This document shows positions 1-8,473 of a stretch of 64,000 nucleotides of DNA, one piece after another. The position numbers and the translations under genes are program-made. Numbering within the stretch: the first letter of the stretch is position 1; each line of letters opens with the position of its first letter. The stretch is taken from the NCBI GenBank assembly GCA_025350145.1, contig JANXYH010000044.1, positions 29,106 to 93,105 of the forward strand, given 5' to 3'. The notes beneath the pieces were generated by a model, which made no database searches, was not told where the DNA came from, and was given only the letters and a program-made list of their open reading frames with translations. The DNA is from Burkholderiales bacterium (lineage in GTDB: Bacteria; Pseudomonadota; Gammaproteobacteria; Burkholderiales; Burkholderiaceae_C).

Positions 1-1
1 A

Positions 2-673
2 ACCATAGGCTGGCTGCGGCTGGAGTGCGAGATCAAGGGGCTGAAGCTGGGCCTGCAACTGGACGCCGGCTGGGGCCTGGACACCGCGCCCGAGACCCGC
101 GCTGCGGTCGAGGCCGCCGCGCTGGCGTTCGAGGCCGCCGGCGCCAGCGTGGTGCCGATCCCGGCCTTCTCAAGCCGATCCATGATCGACGGCCTGGACC
201 GCTTCTGGCGGATGCGCTCCTGGCTGGACATGCAGGCCCTGCCAGCCGAGCGCCGCGCCCGGGTGCTGCCCTACATCCGCGCTTGGGTCGACGGCGCCGC
301 CGGCATCAGCGCCGCCGAGTTGTTCCAGGGCTACAGCCAGATGGGCGTGTTCCGCGACGCCGCAGTCGCCGCCTGCCAGGGCTTTGACTTCGTGCTCTCG
401 CCGGTCAGCCCGGTGGCCTCGTACCGCGCCGACTGGGCCAGCCCGACCAATGACCCGGCGCGGCCGTTCGAGCACATCGCCTTCACCCTACCGTACAACA
501 TGAGCGAGCAGCCCGCAGCCAGCATCAACTGCGGCTACACCGCCACCGGCCTGCCGATCGGCCTGCAGATCATCGGCCAGCGCCACGACGACCTGGGTGT
601 GCTGCAACTGGCCCATGCCTGGGAGCAACTGCGCCCGGCGCAGCGGCCCTGGCCGATGGCGCTCAGGTCTTGA
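2..673 (+). CDS. Amidase (amidase signature family), C-terminal part, truncated by window start
   Basis: Frame open from base 2; TIGWLRLECEIKGLKLGLQLDAGWG...ALAFEAAGASVVPIPAF...FVLSPVSPVASYRADWASPTNDP...GLPIGLQIIGQRHDD is typical of amidase C-termini. Confidence 0.85.
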   Translation, partial: TIGWLRLECEIKGLKLGLQLDAGWGLDTAPETRAAVEAAALAFEAAGASVVPIPAFSSRSMIDGLDRFWRMRSWLDMQALPAERRARVLPYIRAWVDGAAGISAAELFQGYSQMGVFRDAAVAACQGFDFVLSPVSPVASYRADWASPTNDPARPFEHIAFTLPYNMSEQPAASINCGYTATGLPIGLQIIGQRHDDLGVLQLAHAWEQLRPAQRPWPMALRS

Positions 674-1139
674 CCAGGCTGGAGACCACCGCCTCGGTCG
701 CTTCCTTGAGCTTGGCCCTGGCCAGGGCGCCGCATTGCTCGCGGGTGGCGCCGGCCTGGGTGTCGAAGGTGGTGGCCATCTTCTCCGGGTGCAGGATCAC
801 CTTCTTGGTGACGGTCAGTGGTGCCAGCATGACGCGTGCGGTCACGACGCAGGCGCCAGCACCGGTCATGCCGCCCTCGACCTGGCTGACGATGGCCCAT
901 TTGCTGGCCGGGTAGAGCTTCCAGACCTTGGCCGGCACGGCCTCGGCCATCACTGCGACGGCACCGGCCGCGTCGATCGGCGCCTGGCTGCTGGACATGT
1001 CCACAAACCGGGTCTTGGGCGCGCCGCGCGCCTTGGCCTGGGCAGCCTCGGCCGCCAACGCGGTGGCGGGCAAGGCCAGGGCGGCACAGGCACAGGCAGA
1101 TGCACAGGCCATGGTGGCCAGCAGCTTCGAGGGTGTCAT
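663..1139 (-). CDS. Small exported protein of unknown function
   Basis: 158 aa with clear signal peptide MTPSKLLATMACASACACAALALPATALA. Confidence 0.65.
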   Translation of the reverse strand: MTPSKLLATMACASACACAALALPATALAAEAAQAKARGAPKTRFVDMSSSQAPIDAAGAVAVMAEAVPAKVWKLYPASKWAIVSQVEGGMTGAGACVVTARVMLAPLTVTKKVILHPEKMATTFDTQAGATREQCGALARAKLKEATEAVVSSLVKT

Positions 1140-1156
1140 GGCAGGGTCTTCCGGGG

Positions 1157-1882
1157 TCAGGTTGGCGGCGAATCGGTGCGCGGGGCGGCGGCGCGGGCGG
1201 CCTCGGCCAGACGGCGCTCGAGGTCCTGGGCGTCATGGCTGAGTCGCCCGGCCAGCAGCCGAACGACCTCGAAGCCAAACGCCGGATTCTGGAAGTAGAG
1301 CTGCTTGAAGCTGCTCTCGTCGATGGTCAGGACCTTGCCCGCCGTGGCGCAACGGGCGGTGCCGGTGCGGCGTCGGTCGGGGGCAAAGAACGCGATCTCG
1401 CCGAACAACTCGCCCACCGGGATGCTGCGGCCGGCCTCGACCAGGTCGATCTGGCCTTCGACCAGAAAGTACAACTGGTCGGCGATGTCGCCCTTGTGGA
1501 ACAGCACCTCGCCCGCGCTGAACGGGCGCGAGCGCATGTAGGGCTTGAGCCAGACATCGCCACGCTGGCGCGAGGTCGCCGCGTTCTTGACCTGCTTGGT
1601 CAGGCGCGCCATTTCCACCGCCCGGAACAGGTTCAGCGGCAGCAAGGTCGCATGCAGCATGAAGATCATCGGCGCCGGCTGCAGCAGGCCATAGGCCATG
1701 AAGCCGGCATTGCTGCCCACCGCCAACAGGCGCAGCGGCAGGATCGTCTTGACAAAGCAGGAGACGACGATCAACACCGCCGCCAGCCCGGCACAGCCCA
1801 CCGCCCAGAAACCGAAGGGATGGTCGAACGAGACGATCAACTGCGCCAACAGCGCCATCGGATCCGGCAAACCGTGGGCCAT
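1157..1882 (-). CDS. Membrane-anchored cyclic nucleotide-binding (Popeye/Crp-like) domain protein
   Basis: N-terminal TM helices followed by FSAGEVLFHKGDIADQLYFLVEGQIDLVEAGRSIPVGELFGEIAFF cNMP-binding signature. Confidence 0.8.
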   Translation of the reverse strand: MAHGLPDPMALLAQLIVSFDHPFGFWAVGCAGLAAVLIVVSCFVKTILPLRLLAVGSNAGFMAYGLLQPAPMIFMLHATLLPLNLFRAVEMARLTKQVKNAATSRQRGDVWLKPYMRSRPFSAGEVLFHKGDIADQLYFLVEGQIDLVEAGRSIPVGELFGEIAFFAPDRRRTGTARCATAGKVLTIDESSFKQLYFQNPAFGFEVVRLLAGRLSHDAQDLERRLAEAARAAAPRTDSPPT

Positions 1883-2057
1883 GGTCAGACCGACCGCCCG
1901 CCGGCAGCGGCGAATGGGTTGAAGATGCGCGGTGCAGGCATGGAGGCCGGATTATGTAATCTGCGATCTTGCCCACGCGCACGGGGCAACCCGGTACCGG
2001 TCATTCAGCCGGAGTGAATTCGGGACTTGTCCCGGCGATCAACACTCAGCCTTTGGA

Positions 2058-2116
2058 GGGTGAAGTCTTCTTCAGTTCGTCAACTTCACCCATAGGGTGA
2101 GTGTGCCAAACACTCT
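2058..2116. repeat. Cluster of inverted repeats (GGGTGAAGT/ACTTCACCC; CACCC-ATA-GGGTG; GAGTGT-GCCAA-ACACTC)
   Basis: Direct reading of 2058-2066/2083-2091, 2087-2099 and about 2100-2116. Confidence 0.7.
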
Positions 2117-2119
2117 CAT

Positions 2120-2470
2120 GTCCTTGACAGGGTTGAAGAAATCGACTTCGGCGCGCGGGCAATGGCCGGACTTAGGTTGATTGTGGGCGGCCGCAGTTCG
2201 GTGCGCATGATCGGCACGGCCGCACCGGCGCTGGTGGCGTCCACGGTGTTGGCTGTGGTGGCGGCGGTGCTCATGCGGACTCCAGCAGTTCATCGTAAAC
2301 CGCAGTGGCGGGCAGCTCCACCACGACGGCTGGCATCGCGGGCTGCCTGGGCGCGAAGTGGTCTCGCAGCGCGTCGAGGTCGGGCAGTTCGTCCTTGGCC
2401 TGCAGCGCGGCCAGCACCTGGGCCAACTCGGCCATGGCGCCGCCGCGCTCGGCCAGCAGCAAGGCGGGAA
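2120..2470 (-). mobile_element. Remnant of IS21-family element: C-terminus of istA-like transposase plus degraded start of istB-like helper
   Basis: 2271-2462 minus: PDLDALRDHFAPRQPAMPAVVVELPATAVYDELLESA resembles IstA C-termini; immediately downstream MSTAATTANTVDATSAGAAVPIMRTELRPPTINLSPAIAR resembles an IstB N-terminus that then loses frame. Confidence 0.6.
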
Positions 2471-2473
2471 GTC

Positions 2474-2513
2474 TTGACAGTTCCCAATATGGGAATGTAG
2501 ACTTCTTCCCAAT
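2474..2513 (+). promoter_or_regulatory. Candidate higBA promoter/operator: TTGACA with TTCCCA-ATA-TGGGAA palindrome in the spacer and a second TTCCCAAT half site
   Basis: TTGACA 2474-2479; TTCCCAATATGGGAA 2481-2495; TTCCCAAT 2506-2513; 12 bp before the toxin ATG. Confidence 0.6.
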
Positions 2514-2524
2514 GTGAAACCGGT

Positions 2525-2812
2525 ATGCAGCTCGTCGGCCTTCCCAAGCTTGAAGCGCTCAAACTGCGCCACGCAACCGCGCGGGCGGCCGTTGACGCCT
2601 GGCGGATCGAAGTGGAGCGGGCCAGCTGGCGCGGTCCGCAGGACATCAAGGACCGCTACGCGACTGCCAGCTTCTTGGCCGACAACCGCGTGGTGTTCAA
2701 CATCAAAGGCAACTCGTTTCGATTGGTGGTGAAGGTGCGGTTCCAGAACAACTTGGTGCTGATCGAGTGGGCCGGAACGCATGCCGAGTACGACAAGCTG
2801 AAGTTGGCCTAG
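2525..2812 (+). CDS. higB: HigB-family mRNA interferase toxin
   Basis: WRIEVERASWRGPQDIKDRYATASFLADNRVVFNIKGNSFRLVVKVRFQNNLVLIEWAGTHAEYDKL is a typical HigB sequence. Confidence 0.85.
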   Translation: MQLVGLPKLEALKLRHATARAAVDAWRIEVERASWRGPQDIKDRYATASFLADNRVVFNIKGNSFRLVVKVRFQNNLVLIEWAGTHAEYDKLKLA

Positions 2813-2826
2813 CGGGCTAGTCGAAC

Positions 2827-4083
2827 GTGAAGGATCAAGAGATGAAGCAACAGGTGCGAGTGATTAAGACCGAGCGTGACTACGACGCTGCGGTGGCTCA
2901 CCTGTCTGCGCTCATGGACAAGGAGATCAAGAGTGGTTCGACGGAAGAGGGCGAGCTTGAACTGCTGGCACTCGTGATCGAGTCTTACGAGCGCGCCAAG
3001 GTTCCTGCCGTGATGCTTGACCCGATCGACGCCATCCACTTCCGGATGGACCAGCAAGGCCTGGCGCACAAGGACATGGGACCCTTCATCGGCTCGGCGT
3101 CGAAGGTGTCGGAAGTGCTGTCACGAAAGCGCCCTTTGAGCCTGGCGATGATCCGCCGGCTGCACAAGGGTCTCGGGATCCCGGCAGATGTGCTGATCGG
3201 AGCAGGTGGTGAGGACATCGACCTGAGCGCTGATCCGCAAGTCGATTACACGAAGTTCCCTCTGCAGGAGATGCACGCTCGCGGCCTGTTCCCGAACTTC
3301 ACGGCAAGTGCCAAGCAGCTGAAGGACTACGCCGAGGACCTGGTGCGCTCCTTTCTGCGCAATTTCAGCGAGCCGGGCCGACCGACGCTGCTTCGCGCAC
3401 CGCTCCATCAAAGCGGCGCCCGGGTTATGGATGAATATGCACTTCGTGTCTGGCAGTTGTGTGTCCTAAAGAAGGCGCGCGGCATGCGGACTGAAGTTGA
3501 GTACAAGCACAACACGATCACGGATGGCTGGCTCCGGGACCTCGCGAAGCTTTCGGCTTTTGAGCATGGCCCGCGCTTGGCGCACGAGTACCTGCGCAAC
3601 CACGGGATCGCGCTGGTTATCGAAGACCACTTCGACAAGACCTATCTCGACGGTGCCGCGATGCTGGACGGTGGCGCGCCGATCGTGGCCCTTACGCTGC
3701 GCCACGATCGCTTCGACAACTTCTGGTTCGCGCTGCTCCACGAGTGTGTGCATGTGCAGAAGCACTTGGCCCCCGACTGCGTGTTCATTGCCGACAACCT
3801 CGACGACAAAACGCAGTCGGACAAGTTGGAGGACGAGGCGAATGCCGGAGCCGGAGAGGCGCTCATTCCGGAGGAAGCGTGGAGTCGGTCTTCCGTCCGG
3901 ATCAGCCATTCGGCCGAAGACGCCGCCGCACTTGCCTACGAACTGAGAATTCATCCCGCGATCATTGCAGGCCGGGTTCGCCGGCAGACCGGTGACTGGC
4001 GTCTCCTGTCGGGCCTGATCACGGCTGCGGGCAGGGTTCGCCCGCACTTCCACGATCAACTGAGCAACTCAACGAATACCTGA
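2827..4083 (+). CDS. higA: HigA-type antitoxin (XRE HTH) fused to ImmA/IrrE-like metallopeptidase domain
   Basis: N-term IKTERDYDAAVAHLSALMD...DPIDAIHFRMDQQGLAHKDMGPFIGSASKVSEVLSRKRPLSLAMIRRLHKGLGIPADVLI (HigA-like); C-term FALLHECVHVQKH (HExxH). Confidence 0.85.
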   Translation: MKDQEMKQQVRVIKTERDYDAAVAHLSALMDKEIKSGSTEEGELELLALVIESYERAKVPAVMLDPIDAIHFRMDQQGLAHKDMGPFIGSASKVSEVLSRKRPLSLAMIRRLHKGLGIPADVLIGAGGEDIDLSADPQVDYTKFPLQEMHARGLFPNFTASAKQLKDYAEDLVRSFLRNFSEPGRPTLLRAPLHQSGARVMDEYALRVWQLCVLKKARGMRTEVEYKHNTITDGWLRDLAKLSAFEHGPRLAHEYLRNHGIALVIEDHFDKTYLDGAAMLDGGAPIVALTLRHDRFDNFWFALLHECVHVQKHLAPDCVFIADNLDDKTQSDKLEDEANAGAGEALIPEEAWSRSSVRISHSAEDAAALAYELRIHPAIIAGRVRRQTGDWRLLSGLITAAGRVRPHFHDQLSNSTNT

Positions 4084-4242
4084 GGAGTGAACCGCCCCGG
4101 TTTTCATGGACCCCTGTTCGCTTGGGTCAGACCCAGCCGGTTCGACGCCTCCCAGTCGCAGATACGCATGTCCGCTTGCGGCCGGCGCTTGCTGCGGCGC
4201 CGGGCATGATGGCGGCCATCCCGCTGCCCACCCTGCCGCCCC

Positions 4243-5472
4243 ATGTCCGAGCCCCCCGCACCACTGCCAGCGCCCTTCGTCCGGCTGGCCTGGTCGAACC
4301 TGGCGACGCAGGCCACCGACCAGGTGACGATGGCCGCCGTGCCTATCGTGGCGGTGCTGGCGCTGGGCGCCGGGCCGGGCGCGACCGGCATGCTGGCGAC
4401 GGCGCAGAGCCTGCCGTTCCTGCTGCTGGCGATTCCCTTTGGGCTGTGGGCCGACCGTGGCGCCAGGCGCCGCCTGATGGTCGGCGCCGAGTTGGTGCGG
4501 GTGGCCGCCCTGGCCGGATTGTTGCTGGCCCTGCTGTTCGGCGGCCTGACTATCGGCCTGCTGGCGGCGCTGGGTTTTGTCGCCGCAGTCGGCACCGTCG
4601 GCTTCAGTGTCGCTGCGCCGGCACTGGTGCCGGCGCTGGTGCCGCAGGCGGCGCTGGCGCGCGCCAATGGCCGGATCGAGCTGGCGCGCAGCGTCGCCTT
4701 TGCCGCCGGGCCGGCACTGGCCGGGGCGCTGGTGGCCTGGGCCGGGGCGCCGCTGGCCTTTGCGCTGTCGACGGCGTTGTCGGTGCTGGCGGTGCTGCTG
4801 CTGGCCGGCATCGACGAGCCGGTGCGCCAGTTGGCCCCACGCCGCCATCCGCTGGCCGAGCTGCGCGAGGGCGCGGTGTTCGTCTGGAACCACGCCCTGT
4901 TGCGGCCCATCCTGTTGACTTCGGTGGCCTGGAACATCGCCTGGTTCGTGCTCCAGGCCGCCTATGTGCCCTATGCGGCGCGGGCGCTGGGCCTGTCGGC
5001 CAGCGCCATCGGCCTGACCCTGGCCTGCTACGGCGTGGGCATGGTGCTGGGGGCCTTGGCTGCGCCGCGGGTGGTGGCGGCGATGCCTTTCGGCCGGGCG
5101 ATCCTGGTCGGGCCGGCGGTGTCGGTGGTGGCGATGGCGCTGCTGGTCGCGACCCTGGTCTGGCCGACCGCGGTGCTGGCCGCGCTGGCCTACTTCAGCT
5201 TTGGCGCCGGGCCGATCCTCTGGACCATCACCTCGGTGACGCTGCGCCAGACCGTCACGCCCGGCGCGATGCTCGGCCGGGTCGGCTCTATCGTCGTCAC
5301 CGTCAGCGTCGGCGCGCGGCCGCTGGGCGCGGCGCTGGGCGCGCTGGTCGGGGCGCAATGGGGCGAGGCCGCCTGCCTGTGGCTGGCGCTGGCGCTGTTC
5401 GGGGTGCAGTTGACGCTGATCCTGGCGTCGCCGGTGCGCACCCTGGCCAAGCTGCCGCCGCACGCCGGCTGA
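4243..5472 (+). CDS. MFS transporter
   Basis: 409 aa, multiple TM segments, LLLAIPFGLWADRGARRRLMVGAELVR major facilitator motif. Confidence 0.85.
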   Translation: MSEPPAPLPAPFVRLAWSNLATQATDQVTMAAVPIVAVLALGAGPGATGMLATAQSLPFLLLAIPFGLWADRGARRRLMVGAELVRVAALAGLLLALLFGGLTIGLLAALGFVAAVGTVGFSVAAPALVPALVPQAALARANGRIELARSVAFAAGPALAGALVAWAGAPLAFALSTALSVLAVLLLAGIDEPVRQLAPRRHPLAELREGAVFVWNHALLRPILLTSVAWNIAWFVLQAAYVPYAARALGLSASAIGLTLACYGVGMVLGALAAPRVVAAMPFGRAILVGPAVSVVAMALLVATLVWPTAVLAALAYFSFGAGPILWTITSVTLRQTVTPGAMLGRVGSIVVTVSVGARPLGAALGALVGAQWGEAACLWLALALFGVQLTLILASPVRTLAKLPPHAG

Positions 5473-5584
5473 GAATTTTTCCGTGCCTGGCCGTCGGCGA
5501 TGTCGATTGGCCGACCGCATGGGCGTCAATCACTCAGGTCGGCAAGATCGCCGGCCTGATCCCCACCCACCACTGGAGCCCCAA

Positions 5585-5959
5585 ATGGAATACATGCTCG
5601 TTTACCTGCAGCCGACCGAGGCCTTCGCGACCCGCCAGGACCCCACCGCCTATGCCCCGGTGATGGCCGCCTGGGGCGCCTACATGGGCGCGATGGGCGC
5701 GGCCGGGGTGATGCGCAGCGGCAACGCACTGCAGGGCCCGCACACCATGACCACGGTGCGCCAGCGCGACGGCAAGCGCCAAGTCCAGGACGGCCCCTAT
5801 GCCGAGACCCGCGAGCACCTGGGCGGTTACGTCATCATCGACGTGCCCAGCCTCGACGACGCGCTGGTCTGGGCCAGCCGGGCGCCCTGCGTCAGCGACG
5901 GGGCGACGCAGGTGATCCCGGTCGCCGACATGTCCGCCAGCATGCCCAAGGCGGCCTGA
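5585..5959 (+). CDS. YCII/DGPF-domain protein
   Basis: MEYMLVYLQPTEAF...QVQDGPYAETREHLGGYVIIDVPSLDDAL. Confidence 0.85.
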   Translation: MEYMLVYLQPTEAFATRQDPTAYAPVMAAWGAYMGAMGAAGVMRSGNALQGPHTMTTVRQRDGKRQVQDGPYAETREHLGGYVIIDVPSLDDALVWASRAPCVSDGATQVIPVADMSASMPKAA

Positions 5960-5973
5960 GGCGCGCCAGGGCC

Positions 5974-7197
5974 ATGGCCGATCTGGCGACCTGGGCCGCC
6001 GCCGAGCGCGCTGCCCGTGTCTCCTACGGCCGGCTGGTGGCGGTACTGGCCTACCGCTGGCGCGACCTGGCCGCCGCCGAAGATGCCCTGGCCGACGCTT
6101 TTGCCGCCGCGCTGCAGGCCTGGCCGCGCGACGGCGTGCCCGACTCACCCGAGGCCTGGCTGATGACCGCCGCCAAGCGCCGCCTGCTGCAGGCTGCGCG
6201 CCACGCCCGGGTGGCGCAAGACCCGGGCTACACCGCATTGTTCGAGCCCGAGCCGCTGGCACCCGAGGTGCCAACGCTGCCCGACGAGCGGCTCAAGCTG
6301 CTGTTCGTCTGCGCCCACCCGGCGCTGGCCGAGAACGTGCGCGCGCCCTTGATGCTGCAGGCGGTGCTGGGGCTGGAAGCGGCGACCATCGCCGCCGCGT
6401 TCCTGGTCTCGCCGACGGCGATGGCCCAGCGCCTGGTGCGTGCCAAGGCCAAGATCCGCGCCACCGGCATGCGCTTCGAGGTGCCCGAGGCCAGCGAGTT
6501 GCCCGAGCGGCTGGGGGCGGTGCTGGAGGCGATCTACGGCGCCTACACCATCGGCGCCAACGCCTGCGGGCTGGGCGCCGAGGCCGGCGCAGCGTCGGCC
6601 TTGCGTGGCGAGGCGCTGTACCTGTGCCGGCTGGTCGCGGGGCTGCAGGGCGACAGTGCCGAGGCCGCCGGCCTGCTGGCCTTGATGCTGTATTGCGAGG
6701 CGCGGCGCCCGGCCCGCAGCGACGCCGCCGGCCGCTTCGTGCCGCTGGCCGCGCAGGATCCGGCGCTCTGGGACAGCGCCGCGCTGGACCAGGCCGAGGC
6801 CAGCCTGCGCCACGCCGCCAGCCTGCGCCAACCGGGGGTGTTCCAGCTCGAGGCGGCGATCCAGTCGGCGCACTGCCAGCGCCGCTCGGGCGGCAGCACG
6901 CCCTGGCCGGCGCTGGTCCAGCTCTACGCCCAGTTGCTGCAATTGCAGCCCAGCATCGGCGCCAGCGTCGGCCAGGCGGTGGCGCAGGCCGAGGCGGGCG
7001 GCTGGCACAGCGCCCTGGCGACGCTGGCCGAGCTGTCGGTTGAGGCGGTGGCCAGCTACCAGCCCTATTGGGTGGCGCTGGCCCATGTGCGGCGGCTGGC
7101 GGGCCAGACCCAGGGCGCCGACCAGGCCTTGCAGCGGGCCATCGGCCTGACCGCCGACCCGCAACTGCGCGCCTTTTTGCTGGCGCAGCCCGGCTGA
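5974..7197 (+). CDS. ECF-type RNA polymerase sigma factor with C-terminal DUF6596/TPR-like extension (ECF42-like)
   Basis: YGRLVAVLAYRWRDLAAAEDALADAFAAALQAWP...LPDERLKLLFVCAHPAL...; directly follows DGPF gene. Confidence 0.85.
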   Translation: MADLATWAAAERAARVSYGRLVAVLAYRWRDLAAAEDALADAFAAALQAWPRDGVPDSPEAWLMTAAKRRLLQAARHARVAQDPGYTALFEPEPLAPEVPTLPDERLKLLFVCAHPALAENVRAPLMLQAVLGLEAATIAAAFLVSPTAMAQRLVRAKAKIRATGMRFEVPEASELPERLGAVLEAIYGAYTIGANACGLGAEAGAASALRGEALYLCRLVAGLQGDSAEAAGLLALMLYCEARRPARSDAAGRFVPLAAQDPALWDSAALDQAEASLRHAASLRQPGVFQLEAAIQSAHCQRRSGGSTPWPALVQLYAQLLQLQPSIGASVGQAVAQAEAGGWHSALATLAELSVEAVASYQPYWVALAHVRRLAGQTQGADQALQRAIGLTADPQLRAFLLAQPG

Positions 7198-7200
7198 GCG

Positions 7201-7845
7201 TCAGCCCCTGGCCGCCAGCGCCGCTTTGCGGTCGGCCGCCACCTGCAGCGCCGCCGGCCTCTGGCCGACCAGCGCGACATAGGGCTTCCAGTCGATGCCG
7301 GCGGCCGCCAGCAGGTCGTCGCCGTAGATCGCCTTGGTCGACTGCGCCACCAGCGGCAGGCTGACCCAGCCGGCGCAATCGGCCAGGCTGAAGCTGTCGC
7401 CGGCCAGGTAGGGGCCGAACTTGGCCAGCCGCTTGAATGCGGCGATGTTCTTCAGCAGCTTGGCCTTGACCCGGTCCTGCGTCGCTGCGTCGACCTGGCC
7501 GCCAAAAAAGGCCTGCGAGTACAGCTCGCGGGCCACAAGTTCGAGGTGCAGTTCAACAAAAGTGACCAGCTCGCGCACCTTGGCCCGACCCCAGGCGTCG
7601 GCCGGCAGCAGGGCCGGCTGCGGGAATTCGGCTTCCAGCCAGTCGGCGATCACCTGGCTCTCGCACAGGCTGCCCATGTCGGTGCGGATGAACGGCACCT
7701 TGGCCAGCGGCGAGCTGCCCAGCACCGCCTCGTCACTGGAGTTGGTCATCACCCGCTCCTCGCTGAACGCGACACCCTTTTCCAGCAGTACCAGCTTGAC
7801 CTTGTTGTAGTAGTTGGACACGGCAAAGCCGCAGAGCGTGATCAT
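7201..7845 (-). CDS. Glutathione S-transferase family protein
   Basis: MITLCGFAVSNYYNKVKLVLLEKGVAFSEERV...SPLAKVPFIRTDMGSLCESQVIADWLE. Confidence 0.88.
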   Translation of the reverse strand: MITLCGFAVSNYYNKVKLVLLEKGVAFSEERVMTNSSDEAVLGSSPLAKVPFIRTDMGSLCESQVIADWLEAEFPQPALLPADAWGRAKVRELVTFVELHLELVARELYSQAFFGGQVDAATQDRVKAKLLKNIAAFKRLAKFGPYLAGDSFSLADCAGWVSLPLVAQSTKAIYGDDLLAAAGIDWKPYVALVGQRPAALQVAADRKAALAARG

Positions 7846-7888
7846 GGTGGGTTCTCCGGGTGGATGGCGGTTCGGGGGGCCGGCAAGT

Positions 7889-8473
7889 CTACGTGCCGGC
7901 CTGGCCACCTGGCTGTCGCCGCCGCAGCAGCGCCAGGGCGCACAGCAGGCCCGCCAGCGCGCCCGTGGCATGCGCCAGCGGGGCGACCGCGATGCCCCAT
8001 TCGGGCAGCGGCCACAACGCCGGGCCCCAGGGCGATTCACTGGCGATCTTGGCCGCCAGTCCGGCCAGCACCGCCAGGCCCAGCCAGCCTCGCCGGCCGC
8101 CGCACCAGGCCTGCCAGGCGGCGATCGCCACGCCGGCATGGAGCAGTCCTGACAGGCCAGCGTAGTGGCCCAGGTCCGGCTGCAGTGCCAGGCCGATGAC
8201 GCCCAGCGGCCAGGCCAGCAGCCAGGCCAGTACGGCGCGGCCACAGCAACCCGCGGCCAGACCAAATCCGCCGACGACGGCGCAGCCCGCCAGGTTGGCG
8301 CCCAGGTGCCAGGCGCTGTGGTGGACCGCGGCCGCCGTCCAGCAACGCCAGGGCTGGGACCAGGCCAGACCGGGCTGCCAATCCCAGCGGTTGCTGTCGG
8401 CGCCGGCCAGCCAGGCGCCGCCGGACAGCAGCGCCAGTGCCAGGGCCAGGGCCGGCCAAGCGGCGCGGTTCAG
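7889..8473 (-). CDS. rrtA: Rhombosortase-like intramembrane rhomboid protease (start codon uncertain)
   Basis: HHSAWHLGANLAG, HYAGLSGLLHAGV (GxSG-type catalytic Ser region), about 190-aa all-TM protein. Confidence 0.7.
   Translation of the reverse strand: MNRAAWPALALALALLSGGAWLAGADSNRWDWQPGLAWSQPWRCWTAAAVHHSAWHLGANLAGCAVVGGFGLAAGCCGRAVLAWLLAWPLGVIGLALQPDLGHYAGLSGLLHAGVAIAAWQAWCGGRRGWLGLAVLAGLAAKIASESPWGPALWPLPEWGIAVAPLAHATGALAGLLCALALLRRRQPGGQAGT

Noticed and set aside
1950-1961. GATTATGTAATC palindrome upstream of the cNMP-binding gene
   Set aside because: Likely just the -10 region of the minus-strand promoter; too short to call an operator.
4124-4136. TGGGTCAGACCCA palindrome downstream of higA
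   Set aside because: Short isolated dyad without T-tract or promoter context; could be chance or a weak terminator, so not reported as a feature.
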